Assembly (NCBI GenBank): GCA_016859345.1
Contig: CM029116.1
Span: forward strand, 3,781,643-3,845,642
From: Istiophorus platypterus
Lineage: Eukaryota > Chordata > Actinopteri > Istiophoriformes > Istiophoridae
DNA length: 64,000 bases
Reading direction: 5' to 3'
Part shown: positions 1 to 36,666 of the stretch, one piece after another
How the letters are laid out: every line of letters starts with the position of its first letter
Position numbering within the stretch: the first letter of the stretch is position 1
Made by a program: the position numbers and the translations under genes
Notes under the pieces: model-generated
What the model was told of the DNA's origin: nothing
The model's database searches: none
Seen by the model: the letters and a program-made list of their open reading frames with translations, nothing else

Positions 1-2988
1 GCGTGTGTTTGCATCTGTGGGTAAAAAAGAAAAAAAAGCAGCTAAGTAAGAGCCGGTGTAAACACCTCTCCCAGCAGTGATCTCATTATGTCCCATTAGG
101 ACACATTAAAACACCATCCAGCCCATTTCCTCCCTGTTTTTCATGGAGCGGCGGCGGTGCAGCGCCGCCGAGGGATTCAACGCTCCGCGGAGAGTCTGGC
201 CTTCATTTCGCCCCCGTTTTATTTACCTGGCCGAACCCGCCACTTTTCCACCGCTCGATCGGTCCCGATAAATCTTTTGAGATGCTCCTGAAGACTTTAT
301 ATGATCTCATTTTTATAAAAGACTGAGGGGGGGGGGGTTGTTCTCTGAGGGGAAATTACCCAATAAATACTGAAAAGTCACAGCAGCATTATAGGAGTAG
401 TGTAGCAACAGGATAAAAAAAAAGAAAACTGGGTTATAATGTACAGAAAATATATCACAGGGTTTTTCTTTAAATACTAAAGACTGTGAGGTATTTTTAA
501 GCAAAAGGTGCACGTCCATTCTCGGGGTGCGGCCACAACTGATGATGATAGATAAACAAATTAACGCAGAAAATGTCATTTACCCACAACCTTATGTCGC
601 AGGTAGCAAATGAAGCCGAATGCCGGAGGCAGAACAAGAAAAACCAGTTCATCTTTTAACCCGGAGCTTGAGGTATTAAAGGTCGACCGCGTGGGCAGGC
701 AGAGAGGGTTCAGGGGGTCGGACAACACATCAGTCAGTAGACGGGGTCAAAGGGCGGGCAGGGAGGGCGGGGATGTCGAAGGGAGGTCGAAGGGCGGGCG
801 GCTGGCGCCTGGCAAGGCGATGGTGGGCGGGTGATGGTCCTGGACACGTGGAGACGAACGTTAAACGCCAGGAAAGGGCACCGACGTGGAGGCCTAACCC
901 GAGCGTACGGCGGGCTTGATGGGTCGTGAGTGCACCGGCCCATCGGCCCCGGCTGAGGCCCCTAAATCCATGTCCGTGACGTACGGTCCCCTGTGGCAGC
1001 CGTCCAGTGCTTTGGTAACTTCCGGGTCAGGATTAGGTTAAATTATCTCGGAGAGTCCTATAAGAAGCAAATCGATTTTATTTGCGTTCAATATGTAAAA
1101 CAAGTAGCAGAAAACCCCACCAACAAGTAGATATGAGCTGTGGGATCAGGCTCCAAACGCCGTGTGCACCTGGCGCCCGTTCTGTCGCTTCCGAGGGGAA
1201 CTAAAACCCGGCCCTTCCGTTCCGTGCCACGTTTTGTCTCCGACGCCAAGACCACCGAGCGCCGCGGAAACCGGCCAGTGATTAATGGGCTGTTTATATT
1301 TATAACACAAATAAAGGCGAAAGCTGGCGATGATAATCACGCCGCGGTGACATCTGCGCCGTCTCCCTACACCTCTGCTGACAGGCCGGAGCTGAGGGGG
1401 CCATTAACGGGTGCGACGCGGCCAGCGTGTTCCTGGCGCGTCCTGGGTTTCAGCCGGGCGTGAAACGGTATCATCCCCCCTCAGAGGCACATTTTCCTAC
1501 CCTGCCTTTGAGCTGCGACGGATCTTAAAAGAACAGAAAAAAAACGAAACGCCGTCTCGCTGGCCTGAAAAACGCATTCGGGACGCCGCTGCCGATGATT
1601 CTGCAGACGCTCCGGTCGCATATATCATGACTGACGGCGCCGGTCGAGCGAGGCCCGGATCGTCTAGGATCCTCCTCTTTACCCCTCCGCGGTCCCTCAG
1701 CATCCGAGTCAACGAACGCTGAGTCAACATTGATTCCAATGCTGCAGCTGCAGTGTTGGTGAAACAGAAGCCAAACAGCAAGGGCAGAATCAACAGTTAG
1801 CGGTTAGCGGCAGGAGGCTAACGGGCTCGGCCGTCAACAAATGGAGTTTTGAATTTAGTCCGTTTAGTCGGAAACTTGCTTCTCCGCAATGTGAGAGCTT
1901 CATAAAAACCTTGGAGCTTTTCCTTGACATATTTTTGTTTGGAAAATTTAAGGCTTTGAACCAAATGTGTTGTTATCCAAGTTGGTCGGTACGAGCACTT
2001 CCTCTGCAGCTGCAGCAAACCCCCCCCCCATGCCGCACCAGGTCCCCATGTTGAATATTCAGGTCTCTGGCCTGATGCATTCGATCCCTCACACGACATC
2101 GCATGCCCATGCCAGTATGTGTCCCTCCGGGGGCGTCCCCCCCCCCCACCCCCACACCGCCGGTCTCTGTTGAGACAGGTGGACTTCACCGAACACCTAA
2201 TCCAGACCCCGGGGCCCAGGACAGAGATGAAAGACGGGGGCTCCGCCGCCGGCGTTTCTTTTTGTTTGCTTGGTTTTTTTCAGTAGAGACCAGGAGGGCG
2301 AGCCCGGATCAACAGCCAGAAATGGGCCGAGGTCGATCCCCAACCCCTCCCAGGTCCACCCCGGTATTTCATTCCTCCACCCCAGCGTTTCATGTATGGT
2401 ATGTAGGGTACGGCCAGACGGCGGGCGGCTCCGTCAGTCGGTGACCTCAGCCTCGGTTGGTCCTGGCGTCGAGGCATCGCTCATCTGAATCGGCGTTGAA
2501 GTGTGTGGTGTGTGGCGGCGTGTGGCGGCGTGTGACGCGTTGTGTGACGCCGTGCGGACACGAACAGTTTCCTGGAGGAATGAGTTTGTTTAGGTTCACA
2601 CTGCTCAAGTTCAAGCTCTCACCTCCTGGAAGTCGTTAGGGACAAGCTGCCGCCTCCACTTTCGCCTCCTACATCATGTCGGCAGCCACGTGTTTTGCAG
2701 CTGAGCCCCTTCCCATAACCACCTGTATTTTTTTTTGTGTAGTTTATGTCATACGTGAAACAGGAAAGTTCATAATTTTTTTTTTTCCGTCGGCGGTCAC
2801 AGAAACACGACACACGGTAGATCAAAGGCCCTTTAAGTTTAGGTGCTGCAAACGCAGCGCCTGCGTCAGTTTCTTCTTTTTACAGATGTTCACACAGCAT
2901 CTGCTCCGTTAGTGGTTTCATAACCGCAGCCGATGCAAACCCACTGGACATGAAACGATTCTCAGGCGCGTTTTTTTCCCCTCCGCAG
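1..2988. other. unassigned, no supported gene
   Basis: GC-rich and AT-rich blocks alternate. The open frames are arginine/glycine-rich or overlap each other on both strands and lack splice-site support. Short C runs lie near 2020 and 2135. I see no promoter, RNA gene or clear repeat. Confidence 0.5.
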
Positions 2989-3104
2989 GAAGAGCGGCGG
3001 ACAAGCCGGTGTTATTCGGCGACGCCCCGTACATCAACACGGAGGCTCGACGGGCCGTCGGCAGCGGCGGGGGCACCCTGGGGCTCCGGAGAATGGGCTG
3101 CTAG
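2989..3104 (+). CDS. candidate terminal coding exon of an unrecognised plus-strand gene
   Basis: A strong acceptor (TTTTTTTCCCCTCCGCAG, AG at 2987-2988) is followed by a frame entered after two bases. It reads RAADKPVLFGDAPYINTEA and then RRAVGSGGGTLGLRRMGC before TAG at 3102-3104: 37 codons. The composition is balanced and protein-like, unlike its surroundings. I do not recognise the protein. Upstream exons would lie to the left of, or outside, the window; no convincing partner exon was found in 1-2940. It could also be chance in GC-rich DNA. Confidence 0.35.
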
Positions 3105-3414
3105 ACTGGGCCACATTCTTGACCTTCTCCCCGGGCTCTTCCTTTCCTCCACTCCCTCCCTCTCGGCTCTCGCTGCCGTCCTTTCCTCGGCCTTCTCCAC
3201 CTGTTTTCTCCCTCGCCCCCCCCCTTCAAACAGAAAAAAACAAAAAGAACAAAAAAGAAAAACGCAAAAGAAAAAACCAACGTACCATTTGTACAAATCA
3301 ACCGTAAACTTTACATGCAGGAAGCAGGCAGATCTGACACAGGGGCCGGAGTTACGAGGTGAGCTTCAGGTCAAGAGAGGCAACCTTTAACTTCACAAAA
3401 CTGCAGCTGTGTTA

Positions 3415-3416
<2 letters not shown>

Positions 3417-3463
<47 letters not shown>
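3417..3463. repeat. AT microsatellite
   Basis: Uninterrupted (AT)n of about 47 bp, followed by AACAAT-rich sequence. Confidence 0.95.
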
Positions 3464-3468
<5 letters not shown>

Positions 3469-3680
3469 ATATAACAATATAACAATACATGAATCATACC
3501 AACAGTATGTTTTAAATGATAGTTTATTATAGAGAAGAAGAAATAATTAAAAAGTATAGTTTCAACACATTAAAGCATAAATAATGTACGAATTATATTA
3601 GAGAGCGTGTAACACTTTCAGAAAATATTCGTCTTGATGTATCGCAGTACAATTCTAAAACGTGAATGCCCATTTTCACC

Positions 3681-3714
<34 letters not shown>

Positions 3715-3894
3715 TTCCGATCTTGTTATGAAACTGTGTCTGGGATATTAATTGATGTTTGCATTATTCCAAACACAACATCTTGGCAGACGCCGTCGTG
3801 TATTAACCGAACCCCAACACATGCATGGATGACAAACTGCTGTTCGGCGCAATGTGGTTTCGGTATGACAGGTGCCCAAAACGACCCCCCCCCA

Positions 3895-3927
<33 letters not shown>

Positions 3928-4140
3928 CTCACACACTCACACACACCCGCACACAAATCCTTAATGTTACCTTTCGCTTTAACCTACAGCCAAACAAACG
4001 TTTTTGGCCATAACTCCAGGATTCATACCCTAATGATGATAAAATACACTTAATGCCTTTAATGGAACTACACACGTGTCTGGACAGACATGGATGTAAA
4101 CTGCAACTTTTACTCGCCATTCTTCAAAAAACGGCGCCGC

Positions 4141-4203
4141 CAGTGGTCGACAACCTCTGACTCTAACGTCACCAGTGGTCAACAACCTCCAACTCTAACG
4201 TCC
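4141..4203. repeat. 32-bp tandem duplication
   Basis: Two copies of a unit beginning CAGTGGTC and ending CTCTAACGTC, period 32, with a few substitutions. Confidence 0.85.
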
Positions 4204-4309
4204 GACTGAAAGCGAGGAACCTCTTCACTCCCGTTTCGTTTCGTTCTCCGACGGCGGCCGAGGGAAACCAGGCGAAATCGTCGGAGCCTCGAATTGTTTT
4301 ACAACAATT

Positions 4310-4435
4310 TGTAGTTGCGTGTGTGTGTGTATGTAGTGGCGAGACTTGCGAAACCTGTCATTAGCATCATATCAGGAGGCATTTCCCACATGTGTGTTTT
4401 CTTTGTTTCAGTGCATGAATAATACATGCAAGTGT

Positions 4436-4487
<52 letters not shown>

Positions 4488-4600
4488 TGGTGAGACTAGC
4501 GGAACCTGTCATTAGCATCACATCAGGGGACATTTCCCACATGTGCGCTTCCTTTGTTTCAGTGCATGAATAATACATGTGTGTTTCCATGTGTGCGTCC
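4310..4600. repeat. 151-bp tandem duplication carrying a TG microsatellite
   Basis: GTAGTGGCGAGACTTGCG at 4333 and GTAGTGGTGAGACTAGCG at 4484 start two similar copies. Both continue through AACCTGTCATTAGCATCA and TTTGTTTCAGTGCATGAATA. The copies are separated by a (TG)n tract at 4440-4486, and each is followed by TG-rich sequence. Confidence 0.85.
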
Positions 4601-4609
4601 ATGTGCGTG

Positions 4610-4830
4610 TGTGTTTGCCTCCGTCATATGGCCACTTCTGGGGACAGACTTCAGACCAGTCAACTGGGGACTCGGCTCGTCCAGTTGGGGACAAGAGCCG
4701 TGTCCCCAGTTGGGAAAAACAGCCTTTGGGGTCGGAGGTGGAGGTTATGACCAGGGTCAGGGTGACTCCCCAGGAAATGAATGCAAGTCTATGCACTGTC
4801 CCCAAAAGTGACCTTGATCAAAGTATATAG

Positions 4831-4875
<45 letters not shown>
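4610..4875. repeat. dispersed repeat with TG tail
   Basis: A GTCCCC/GGGGAC-rich segment ends AATGAATGCAAGTCTATGCA, then CTGTCCCC and a (TG)n tail at 4833-4874. This matches the layout of a dispersed element frequent in fish introns. The family name is not certain. Confidence 0.5.
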
Positions 4876-4877
<2 letters not shown>

Positions 4878-5318
4878 ATTGGGGGGGCCGCCGCAGGGTT
4901 GTACATCTTGCGGTTGAGACCCCAGACTGTCACAGTCTTCCATCCTGTGTTATTTGATTAAGTGTCTCTGAGAACAACTCGGACCGTTTTCTGTTCTCAT
5001 GACTCGTCTCCCATAAGAAAAAAGAAGACACCACACACACACACACACAACCACACACACACACACACACACAGATACAATTTGCAGCACTTTTTCTGTC
5101 TTAGGCGTTTAACTTCAATCCCACCCCCCCCCCATGAGATGAATGGGAATGGAAATTGTGAGAACTTCAGCAACGCTGTCGAGGGAAACAAGAAAAAAAG
5201 GCCTTTCTGATCTATTGCGTGATCACTTCTCCATCTTCTCTCTCCATCTGCCGCTTTGCCCCCCCCATCAATGCCCCCCCCAATCGATGCACCCGACCCT
5301 CTCCCCTCCACTGAGCAG

Positions 5319-5498
5319 ATTTATGCAAAATTGCGCATTGCCCTGTCGGCCCCGGCAGAGGATGAACTGGTGGCCCGGCTGCGATTGATCCAGTCTGATA
5401 CGCAGCCTGGTCCACCTCCCCACTGTCTCAGTGACGGGAACGCCGACGGGAACGCCGACGGGAAGGCCGACGGGAACGCGGGGCCGCTCTCTGGTTGA
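5319..5498 (+). CDS. candidate exon or ORF of unknown function with DGNA repeats
   Basis: A pyrimidine-rich stretch (5230-5315) ends in CAG (5316-5318). The open frame after it reads IYAKLRIALSAPAEDELVAR and then LRLIQSDTQPGPPP, and ends in four DGNA/DGKA units encoded by a 12-bp tandem repeat (5436-5480), with TGA at 5496-5498. The first half looks like an amphipathic helix. No family was recognised. Alternatives are a degraded retroelement fragment or chance. Its strand agrees with the candidate exon at 2989-3104. Confidence 0.25.
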   Translation: MYAKLRIALSAPAEDELVARLRLIQSDTQPGPPPHCLSDGNADGNADGKADGNAGPLSG

Positions 5499-5849
5499 GC
5501 CCTTACCTGTGCAAGACACAACCATGACATACTGGGTGTTTAATCCTGGGTGTTTAATCCGACTGGAGCATCGTGGCTGATCGCAGCGATGACGGGGAAC
5601 AGTTCCAGATGACGCCTGTGAGTTTCTCAGCACACCCAGGTCCTGTTTTTTAGCTCCGCAACTCAGGCAACCCCCCAAGTCTCTTTCAAGTCTTGTCCGA
5701 AAAAGGGATCTCTCCCGTCGTGATGCGCTTCTCTGGTGTTATGGGAGAAAAAAGAAAAAAAAAAAAAAAAAAAAAATAAATGGGACCTAAAAAATTAAAT
5801 AAATCACTGGGACCTGCTTACTGTGTCCCTCTGGTGGTCCCCTGTCCCT

Positions 5850-5863
5850 CCGCCCTCTGGTGG
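5850..5863 (-). promoter_or_regulatory. perfect CTCF core with adjacent partial copy
   Basis: The minus strand reads CCACCAGAGGGCGG, fitting every position of CCASYAGRKGGCRS. A related word (5824-5837, CCACCAGAGGGACA on the minus strand) lies 26 bp away, which suggests a small local duplication. Confidence 0.35.
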
Positions 5864-5886
5864 TTTGTCCTCCACGTTTGGTTTTA

Positions 5887-5930
5887 GACAGGCAGACAGG
5901 CAGACAGGCAGACAGGCAGGCAGACAGACC
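5887..5930. repeat. GACAGGCA tandem repeat
   Basis: About five copies of an 8-bp unit (GACAGGCA), slightly degenerate at the end. Confidence 0.9.
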
Positions 5931-5975
5931 TGCCACAACACTCATAACTGCATCTGTGGTGGTTTCCAGCTACAG

Positions 5976-5978
<3 letters not shown>

Positions 5979-6073
<95 letters not shown>
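5979..6073. repeat. CA microsatellite, about 47 units
   Basis: Perfect (CA)n of about 95 bp. Confidence 0.97.
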
Positions 6074-9000
6074 GGTGAAAACAATGCCAGCCGAGCTGTT
6101 TCGGCTGATATTAATGATACAATATTCACCTTTGAATAGCTGTAAAAAACAGCACAACTGTACTTTGTTACTTTGCTCGTGTGCGTGAACTCTCCTCCGT
6201 AATTAAATGACATCATTTTAACACCAGCTATGGACTTCACAGGCAGAAGGAAAAACAAAACAACAAATAAATAGATAAAATGAGAGAGAGGCAAACAGGG
6301 AAGCGTTAAAAAACGGCTTTAATTGTTCAGAGACTGCTGTGAAAGCCGTCCGAACAAATAAGGAAAAGCTGATGCTTCCATCGGGGACAAAGTGAAGTTT
6401 TTAACTTCGTCGTGTCCTTGCTCCTCGATTCCCGGTTCCTCTCTGCACCGTGCAGGACGCTGCCCTTTAGGAGAAGATTCAGGACGAGCCGTTTCGCCTC
6501 CTGAATGCCAAAAGACCCGTAATGTGTTTATGTCCCACCTCCGAGAAGTGGCTAGCGTCCTCTTCGGAAGCCATGCTGCTGCCGCCTCCTCCTCCTCCTC
6601 CTCCTCCTCCTCTTTCTCCGTGTCCTCCTCCGTGTCCTCTGCGTCAGCCTTGTCCAAAAGGTCAGTGTTTATTGTCTTAAACTTTAGGGTATCATATCTC
6701 TCACGCCCTTCCTTTGTGCTGCGTGGGAAGGCCTTTTGTCCTTGTGGTGTTCGTTGGTGTTGTCAGTACGTCCCGTAAAGCTGACAAAAGCTCCGGGGGG
6801 GGGGGGGGGGGTTATACAGAATATATCCTATGAATTGTTTGATCATTTTTAAAAAAATGATGCATCATTTGAGGTTAGGTTCGTTTTAGGTGGATAGTTT
6901 TGTCACGGTGACTTTTGATTGTCCCCTTTCCTGCCGCCTGTTTCCCTACAGACACCTTTATGTTTCTATTTCCTTTTTTTTAATTTTCTTCCTCCTTTTC
7001 CTGCTCTAGCTGAAACGTTTCCAGCTCAGCTCAGGCTGCCGAGAGCAAATCCCGCTTCGGCCGTGTCTGCCTCCGTCTCCCCACCGACTGTGTGCAGACG
7101 CGTCTCCGACCTAGATTCCTCTTCTCCCTCCTTTTTTCCAGCCGAGCAGCTGATTTTGAGCCATGAATTTTAATGCCCTCCCGTCTGACACAAAAACCGA
7201 CCCCGCTGAGGTCATCCTACGGTCTCTCTACAAACCTCCTGACCACCTCTGACATCAGTGTGTCTGGGTCTTCTGCCAGGAGGTTTAGGGCCCCCCCCCC
7301 CCAGGGTATCCCCCCCTCCTCCTTCCAGCTCGTCATCTTCACCTGAGGGCTGTTGATGGACAAACAGGCCGCCATGTCCGTGACACCAGCGTGACCCTTC
7401 ACTGGAAAAAACACAGGGACCTTCCTCCCTAGCCTTGTCCTCGGCCTCGCCATCTCCTCTTCCTCCCTTCAAAGACAAGACACACCTTTTCACAGCTCAG
7501 CTCCGTATCATTGCGCAAGCTAGAAATATATCGGTTTATACCTGACTCACCGTTTGGGATGAAGCTTTGTAATTGACAGTAATCTTACTTACCTTTTCCC
7601 ATTTGAGTCACCGATTACCGACATTTTCCCGGACTGCTCTCAGGCTTCCCCTGGCAACGCGCTCAGAGCCGTGCTAGGGCAGAGAGAGCGACGACGGAGA
7701 GACGAGGAGTCCAGTCTGAGTCGCGGCCTCAAAACGCTTCATGTTGCAATGCAACTCTGGTCCGTGGGCTGCTGCACAAAAGGAAGGTCAGTACGGTGAA
7801 TGGGTGCAAGGAAAAGGCACCGTGCAGCGTTTTCCTAAGGAAAAAAAAAAGAAATTATCTATGCAAATGTCTCGTGCACAAATCGAAATAGGTGAAGAAG
7901 CAGCGAGCACCTGCCTATGTGATATAAGATGCTTATGTTTGTTTCTTTGATTTATTTGCATTTAATTAGTTTTTTTATTGGACAGAAGCTTTGATAAATA
8001 TATGTTTCTGTTTGCATTTTGTTATCTTAAAGAAAAAAGATCAGAATCTAACTAAGTTGCTCACGAAAAAAGTTTTTTTAGGGAACATCTACAACACAAT
8101 AACGACAATGGAAGGAGTGAAGTGCAGCAAAAAGTGGCTTAAAAAGAGGCTAAACATTCTGCAAGATGACGTCTTACTACACGTAACTTACCCAGGTGTG
8201 AAGAATGTAAATGAAAGATGAAGAGATGTGGTCGGGAGGTTCAGATGAAAGTTTACACTCATTCTTCCATCAGAGGGAATGTGATTCTCTGCTCTGACGT
8301 TCATAATTACAAAAGCTCAGACTCCGAATCCCACCCGGGCTTTATATCCTCAGGAGTCCAGGACGGATTCGGCCGTTTCTGACCCCGAAACACACACATT
8401 GGTTCTTGTCTACTCTGAAGCCACATTCGGATGAAACACAGATCAAATACTTTTGAGCTCGACACACCACTAAATCCCATTTCAGTCTCTAATCAGCTGT
8501 TTGTGTCAAACAGCTGTTTTTTTTCCAAAAAGGAAAAATTTTGTATTGGCTCTTCTTTTTTAGCCTCCGACTGTAGGTGAATGTTTTTCTCCCATTGCAG
8601 TGTGAAGAAAATATCAACGTATTCCCCCAACCCAACCCTTATTTAATCCATCCAGCCGAGCGTAGAGCTTCTGCTGTTGATGGAAGCGGGGGGGCGGGGG
8701 GCGTGTCTCGGCCTCCTCACGCAGGTAAAAACACACCTGGAGGGTTTCTGTGTTTGTTTTTTTTTCTTTAAGCCTGGAGAGGTAGGAGAAAGTTCCTGTT
8801 TACTATCAACTCACTCCAGTTAACCCCGCGTGGTCGTCTGAGCATCACAAACATGTTGACGGGTCCACGGGTCACGGGGTCATGGGGGGGGGGGGGTGTC
8901 ACCGCTACAGCCAAAATGTTGTGTTAATGATAGTTCTCTTTCTGACATTAGACTTTCGCCTTTATTCTACCAGGCTCACCTCATCTCTTATCCCCTTTTC

Positions 9001-9088
9001 TAGCCAATTTACAGGGAGGGGAAAAAAAAACAAACAAACAAACAAACAAAAACAAAGGGCCTCCACTTGTTGGTACTTGGGTAAAAAC

Positions 9089-9185
9089 TTTATTAACAAA
9101 ACAGAAGAAGGCATAGCACAGCTCAAGCTCACTTCTACAGCACAGTAGCCCACGTTACCCTTCTGCCAATTACTAAAAGTGCCAC

Positions 9186-9217
<32 letters not shown>

Positions 9218-10789
9218 TAACATCCATTGTTGTTAGTTAAATATTAAAATAGCACAGCCACTCGGATATACTGCATAATATATTTACTCTAGAGACCTCT
9301 GCAACATTAACAGCATCTACAGGAGGAGGGCGGCCTCAGTCATGCTCATTCGCCTGTACTGCAGCGCCATCTAGTGCCCTCCCAGCACAGTTACAGTAGT
9401 AGTACAATCAGAAACACAGCAGCCCATGGGGGGGGGGCAAAGAAATGAGGGGCCCAGGACAAAACAGCCACTTCGTACCATTTACAATCAGAGATCTGTT
9501 ACACTTACAATCTGCACCTTGATGAGTCTGGGAAAAAAAAATTGGGCCGAGGGCCGAAAGAGAAGCCAATGGGGTTAAAGTTGGTGTTTTAAAGGGGAAT
9601 TCCACCCATTTTTTGGAATTCTAGTGTGCCTTTCCCTCCGCCCCAGGAAAGGCTCGGCCAGTTCCTCCTACAAGCATCACTCTCCCTTAAAGCTCGAGAG
9701 AAAAATGGACAAGAGCACTGACACTGGAGAGTCGCGCCTTGACGAGCCCACATTCTGTTTTACTAGATCCCCACGCGATTCTGTCGCGAATATAAAAAGG
9801 TTCATTTTTGTCTGTTTTTTTTTGGGGGGGGGGCTCCAGGGAAGAATCTACTACGCTCTCCTGGGGTGCGACCGTTGTGTGAATCTCCTATGTTGGATCA
9901 TGTATACTTTACATTACAGGTGCCCATTAAACATACCAAGCTATTGTTTTATTAATATTTAGGTCTTTTTTTTTTTTTAATTCCTCCATCCAAGGATCCG
10001 TTGGTTCCATGCATTCGGTAGGATCTATAAATATTTCTAGCTGTGTCTTGAATTACAGCGAACATCAATCCTGCATCAGTCTTACGTTCTCGATGGGCTG
10101 CTCTTCTGCTTCAGTCTGCATCAGTTCATTCGCACGAAGCATTGAGCTTTAAAGACTGATTTTCACACTTGATGGAAATGAATGGAAACCAGCAGCTGCT
10201 TGAAACAGTAGAAGGAAAAAAAAGAAAAGGCCTAATAGTAAACCCAAAAACATAAATAACACCCCAAGTGTGTAACCTGCATTTGAAGAGGGTCAACAAA
10301 ATTTAAGTAAAGTGCACATGACTTGTACTCATGGAGCTTCAGCTTGCAAACACACTCGTCCTTTAAAAATCGGTGGAATTCCTTTTTTTTTTTTTAGGGG
10401 GGGGTTAAGATTAAATACAGTCCAGGCAGAGTTAGTACCATAGTACCAATGCTAAAATCACAGGTTCACTGTGTGTCACCACCAGCAGCTTCCAGCCGAG
10501 TCGGTGTTGCAGTAGTAGGGGACTTTTTTGGGGGGGGGGGCAGTTGGGATTCGCTTGCTGCATGGCAACAAGTCGTTTACTCTACATTCTATTACAAACA
10601 GCTGGACACTAAATAATATTCCGTTTATAACAATGATACCAATCGTCTCATCATCAGGTGTCGTGTGTGTGTCGACAATGATGTGTGTGTGTTTGTTTGT
10701 TTGTGATTTCCAGTAGGCACAGAGGAGGTTGCTGCCCCCCCCCCCCCGGAGAGGGGGAGGGGGGGCGGGGGTCAGATGCTGGTTTCAGC
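9089..10789 (-). other. eml2: probable eml2 3' UTR
   Basis: This 1.7 kb follows the eml2 stop codon on the minus strand and shows no further coding exon. A reverse-complement AATAAA lies at 9089-9094 and another possible signal near 9945, so the end given here is only a candidate poly(A) site. It contains poly-G/poly-C runs near 9427, 9825, 10395, 10530 and 10735, and several AT-rich stretches. The UTR call is inference from position and texture. Confidence 0.45.
9364..9377 (-). promoter_or_regulatory. CTCF-like core near the end of the eml2 3' UTR
   Basis: The minus strand reads GCACTAGATGGCGC, 13 of 14 positions of the CTCF core. It sits about 270 bp before the candidate eml2 poly(A) signal. 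Confidence 0.3.
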
Positions 10790-35138
<24,349 letters not shown>

Positions 35139-35480
35139 CCTGCCCTCCTTCCTTATTCCTCCTCTCCGCCGGCGCTTCCTCCTCTCAGGCCCGCTCCTTT
35201 GTCCTCCTCTCACCCCTCTCGGCCTCCCCTCCGCGCCGTCACCCCTGCCTCTCTCTCTCTCTCTCTCTCTCCGACGCGTTCATAAACGCACGCGCGCGTG
35301 CACTTGAACGCACGCACGCGCGCACGCACCTTTACCTGCCTCGGCTCCCGCGCTCCCGCTTCGCCGCCAGCGTCAAGTCGCACGCTGCACGACGAGCCGC
35401 TCATCCGCTTTTCGCCTTCAGAATAAGAGTCACGTCGAACGGCACGACTGAAGGCGCCAGACGCCCACTGGACATTCAGG
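35139..35480 (-). promoter_or_regulatory. eml2: eml2 5' leader and CpG-rich promoter region
   Basis: Directly upstream of the eml2 ATG (35138-35136 on the minus strand) the sequence is CpG-rich, with a CT tract (35250-35270) and alternating CG/CA dinucleotides at about 35285-35330. The minus reading frame stays open upstream, with an earlier in-frame Met, but MSERIASCGSLYDS aligns with the start of EML1-type proteins, so the inner Met was chosen. No TATA box was seen. The transcription start is not determined. Confidence 0.5.
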
Positions 35481-36251
35481 GGTTTTCTTTCTTTTTCTGG
35501 TGAGGAATCTTTAGTGTGATTTGAAAAGATACCACGTTCATAAATTGTCCATTTATCCTGACACGTTTTTGGTATATTATCATCATTATTCTAGAATATT
35601 ATAGTTCACTTATTATGCTTATTTAAAAAAAAAAAACCCTCAAACAACATATCCATAAACTGGACACACAAGCTCTTATCTTCTCCCAACAGGTGACACT
35701 GGTTAAATTGTCAAATAGCACTTACAGTGCTAAGTTTTTAACTTTACAGTTAACTTCTGTTATGATAAGTCAAAGAGCACAAAAAAATTAGAGAAAAAAT
35801 AAATAAAAGGCTCCGGGGCATTAAAGAAAAAGGGTTGTTTTTGTTTTTTTTTTTTCCCTCTTGAAAGTGGCAACGCTACCAAATTACTTTTATTTTGAAG
35901 AGAGGACCGGCCGTTTTCCGGTTCCTGCATCATTCTCGTCGACTTGACAAATCGTCCTCGCCCGCTTCTGCCCTGCGTAACGCTGTTACTATAGCAACAG
36001 CCTCTCCATCAGCCCGGGGTCGTGATGGTCGGAGGCGGGAGAGAAACACAGAACCAGACAGGAACCGACGGAACATCTCTGTTTGTGTTTTCTTTTTTAA
36101 TCTAACTGAATAAACACGAGTCTTCCGTCCGACCGAGGCCTACAATTCAGTGAGAGGAGAAAAATGATCCAGGTGTCGGATCACCTGAATTATTCAGTAA
36201 GAATCGGTGCGCGGCGCCGAGCGCACCTGTTTGTAATTGATACCGAAGACT

Positions 36252-36309
36252 GGAGGTTTGACCCCGTCACCAGAGGTTTGACCCCGTCAGCCGGAGGTTT
36301 GACCCCATC
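36252..36309. repeat. three copies of a 20-21 bp unit
   Basis: Three near-identical units with core GAGGTTTGACCCCGTCA, the last with one change. Confidence 0.9.
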
Positions 36310-36666
36310 TGTGCTAAACGAAGAACAGGAGACAGACGGGAAACTGCAGAAGGACAAATAAGTGCAGGGACCGTTTCAGAGTGTGAACGGTTTAGAGCCA
36401 TGCAGATGATAAGAGTAAAGATAATAATAAAAAAATTAATCTTGACTCTTTTCCAGATGTGAACCTTTTAACAAATTAGACGAGAGAAGTCACATTTTAC
36501 GCCCCTGCAAAAAATATCTTTCTATCATTTTATTAATCTTTGTGGAAACTAAATTCACTGCATCAGCGTAGTCGCATTTAATTTGGAAGCATTTACAGGA
36601 AACGTTGCTTATTTGTTGTCGGATTTCACTGGGGATATTTTGTCTCAATGCAGTTCCCCAGTGTGA

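Larger units (their letters stand above)
3105..9088. other. repeat-rich intergenic stretch left of eml2
   Basis: Apart from the candidate at 5319-5498 no gene is supported. It holds AT, CT, CA and TG tracts, a 32-bp tandem duplication, a 151-bp tandem duplication, an A tract (5754-5777) and a G18 run (6795-6812). A serine/proline-rich segment at 6480-6668 is a triplet repeat (CCT/TCC) open in several frames. Confidence 0.55.

Noticed and set aside
610..834. 74-codon plus frame near the left end
   Set aside because: Gly/Arg-rich composition from GGGCGG-type repeats, no splice support, and an equally open minus frame.
6480..6668. Apparent exon with acceptor CCCTTTAG and donor GTCAGT, proline- or serine-rich
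   Set aside because: Two frames are equally open because of a CCT/TCC repeat, the acceptor is weak, and no family is recognisable.
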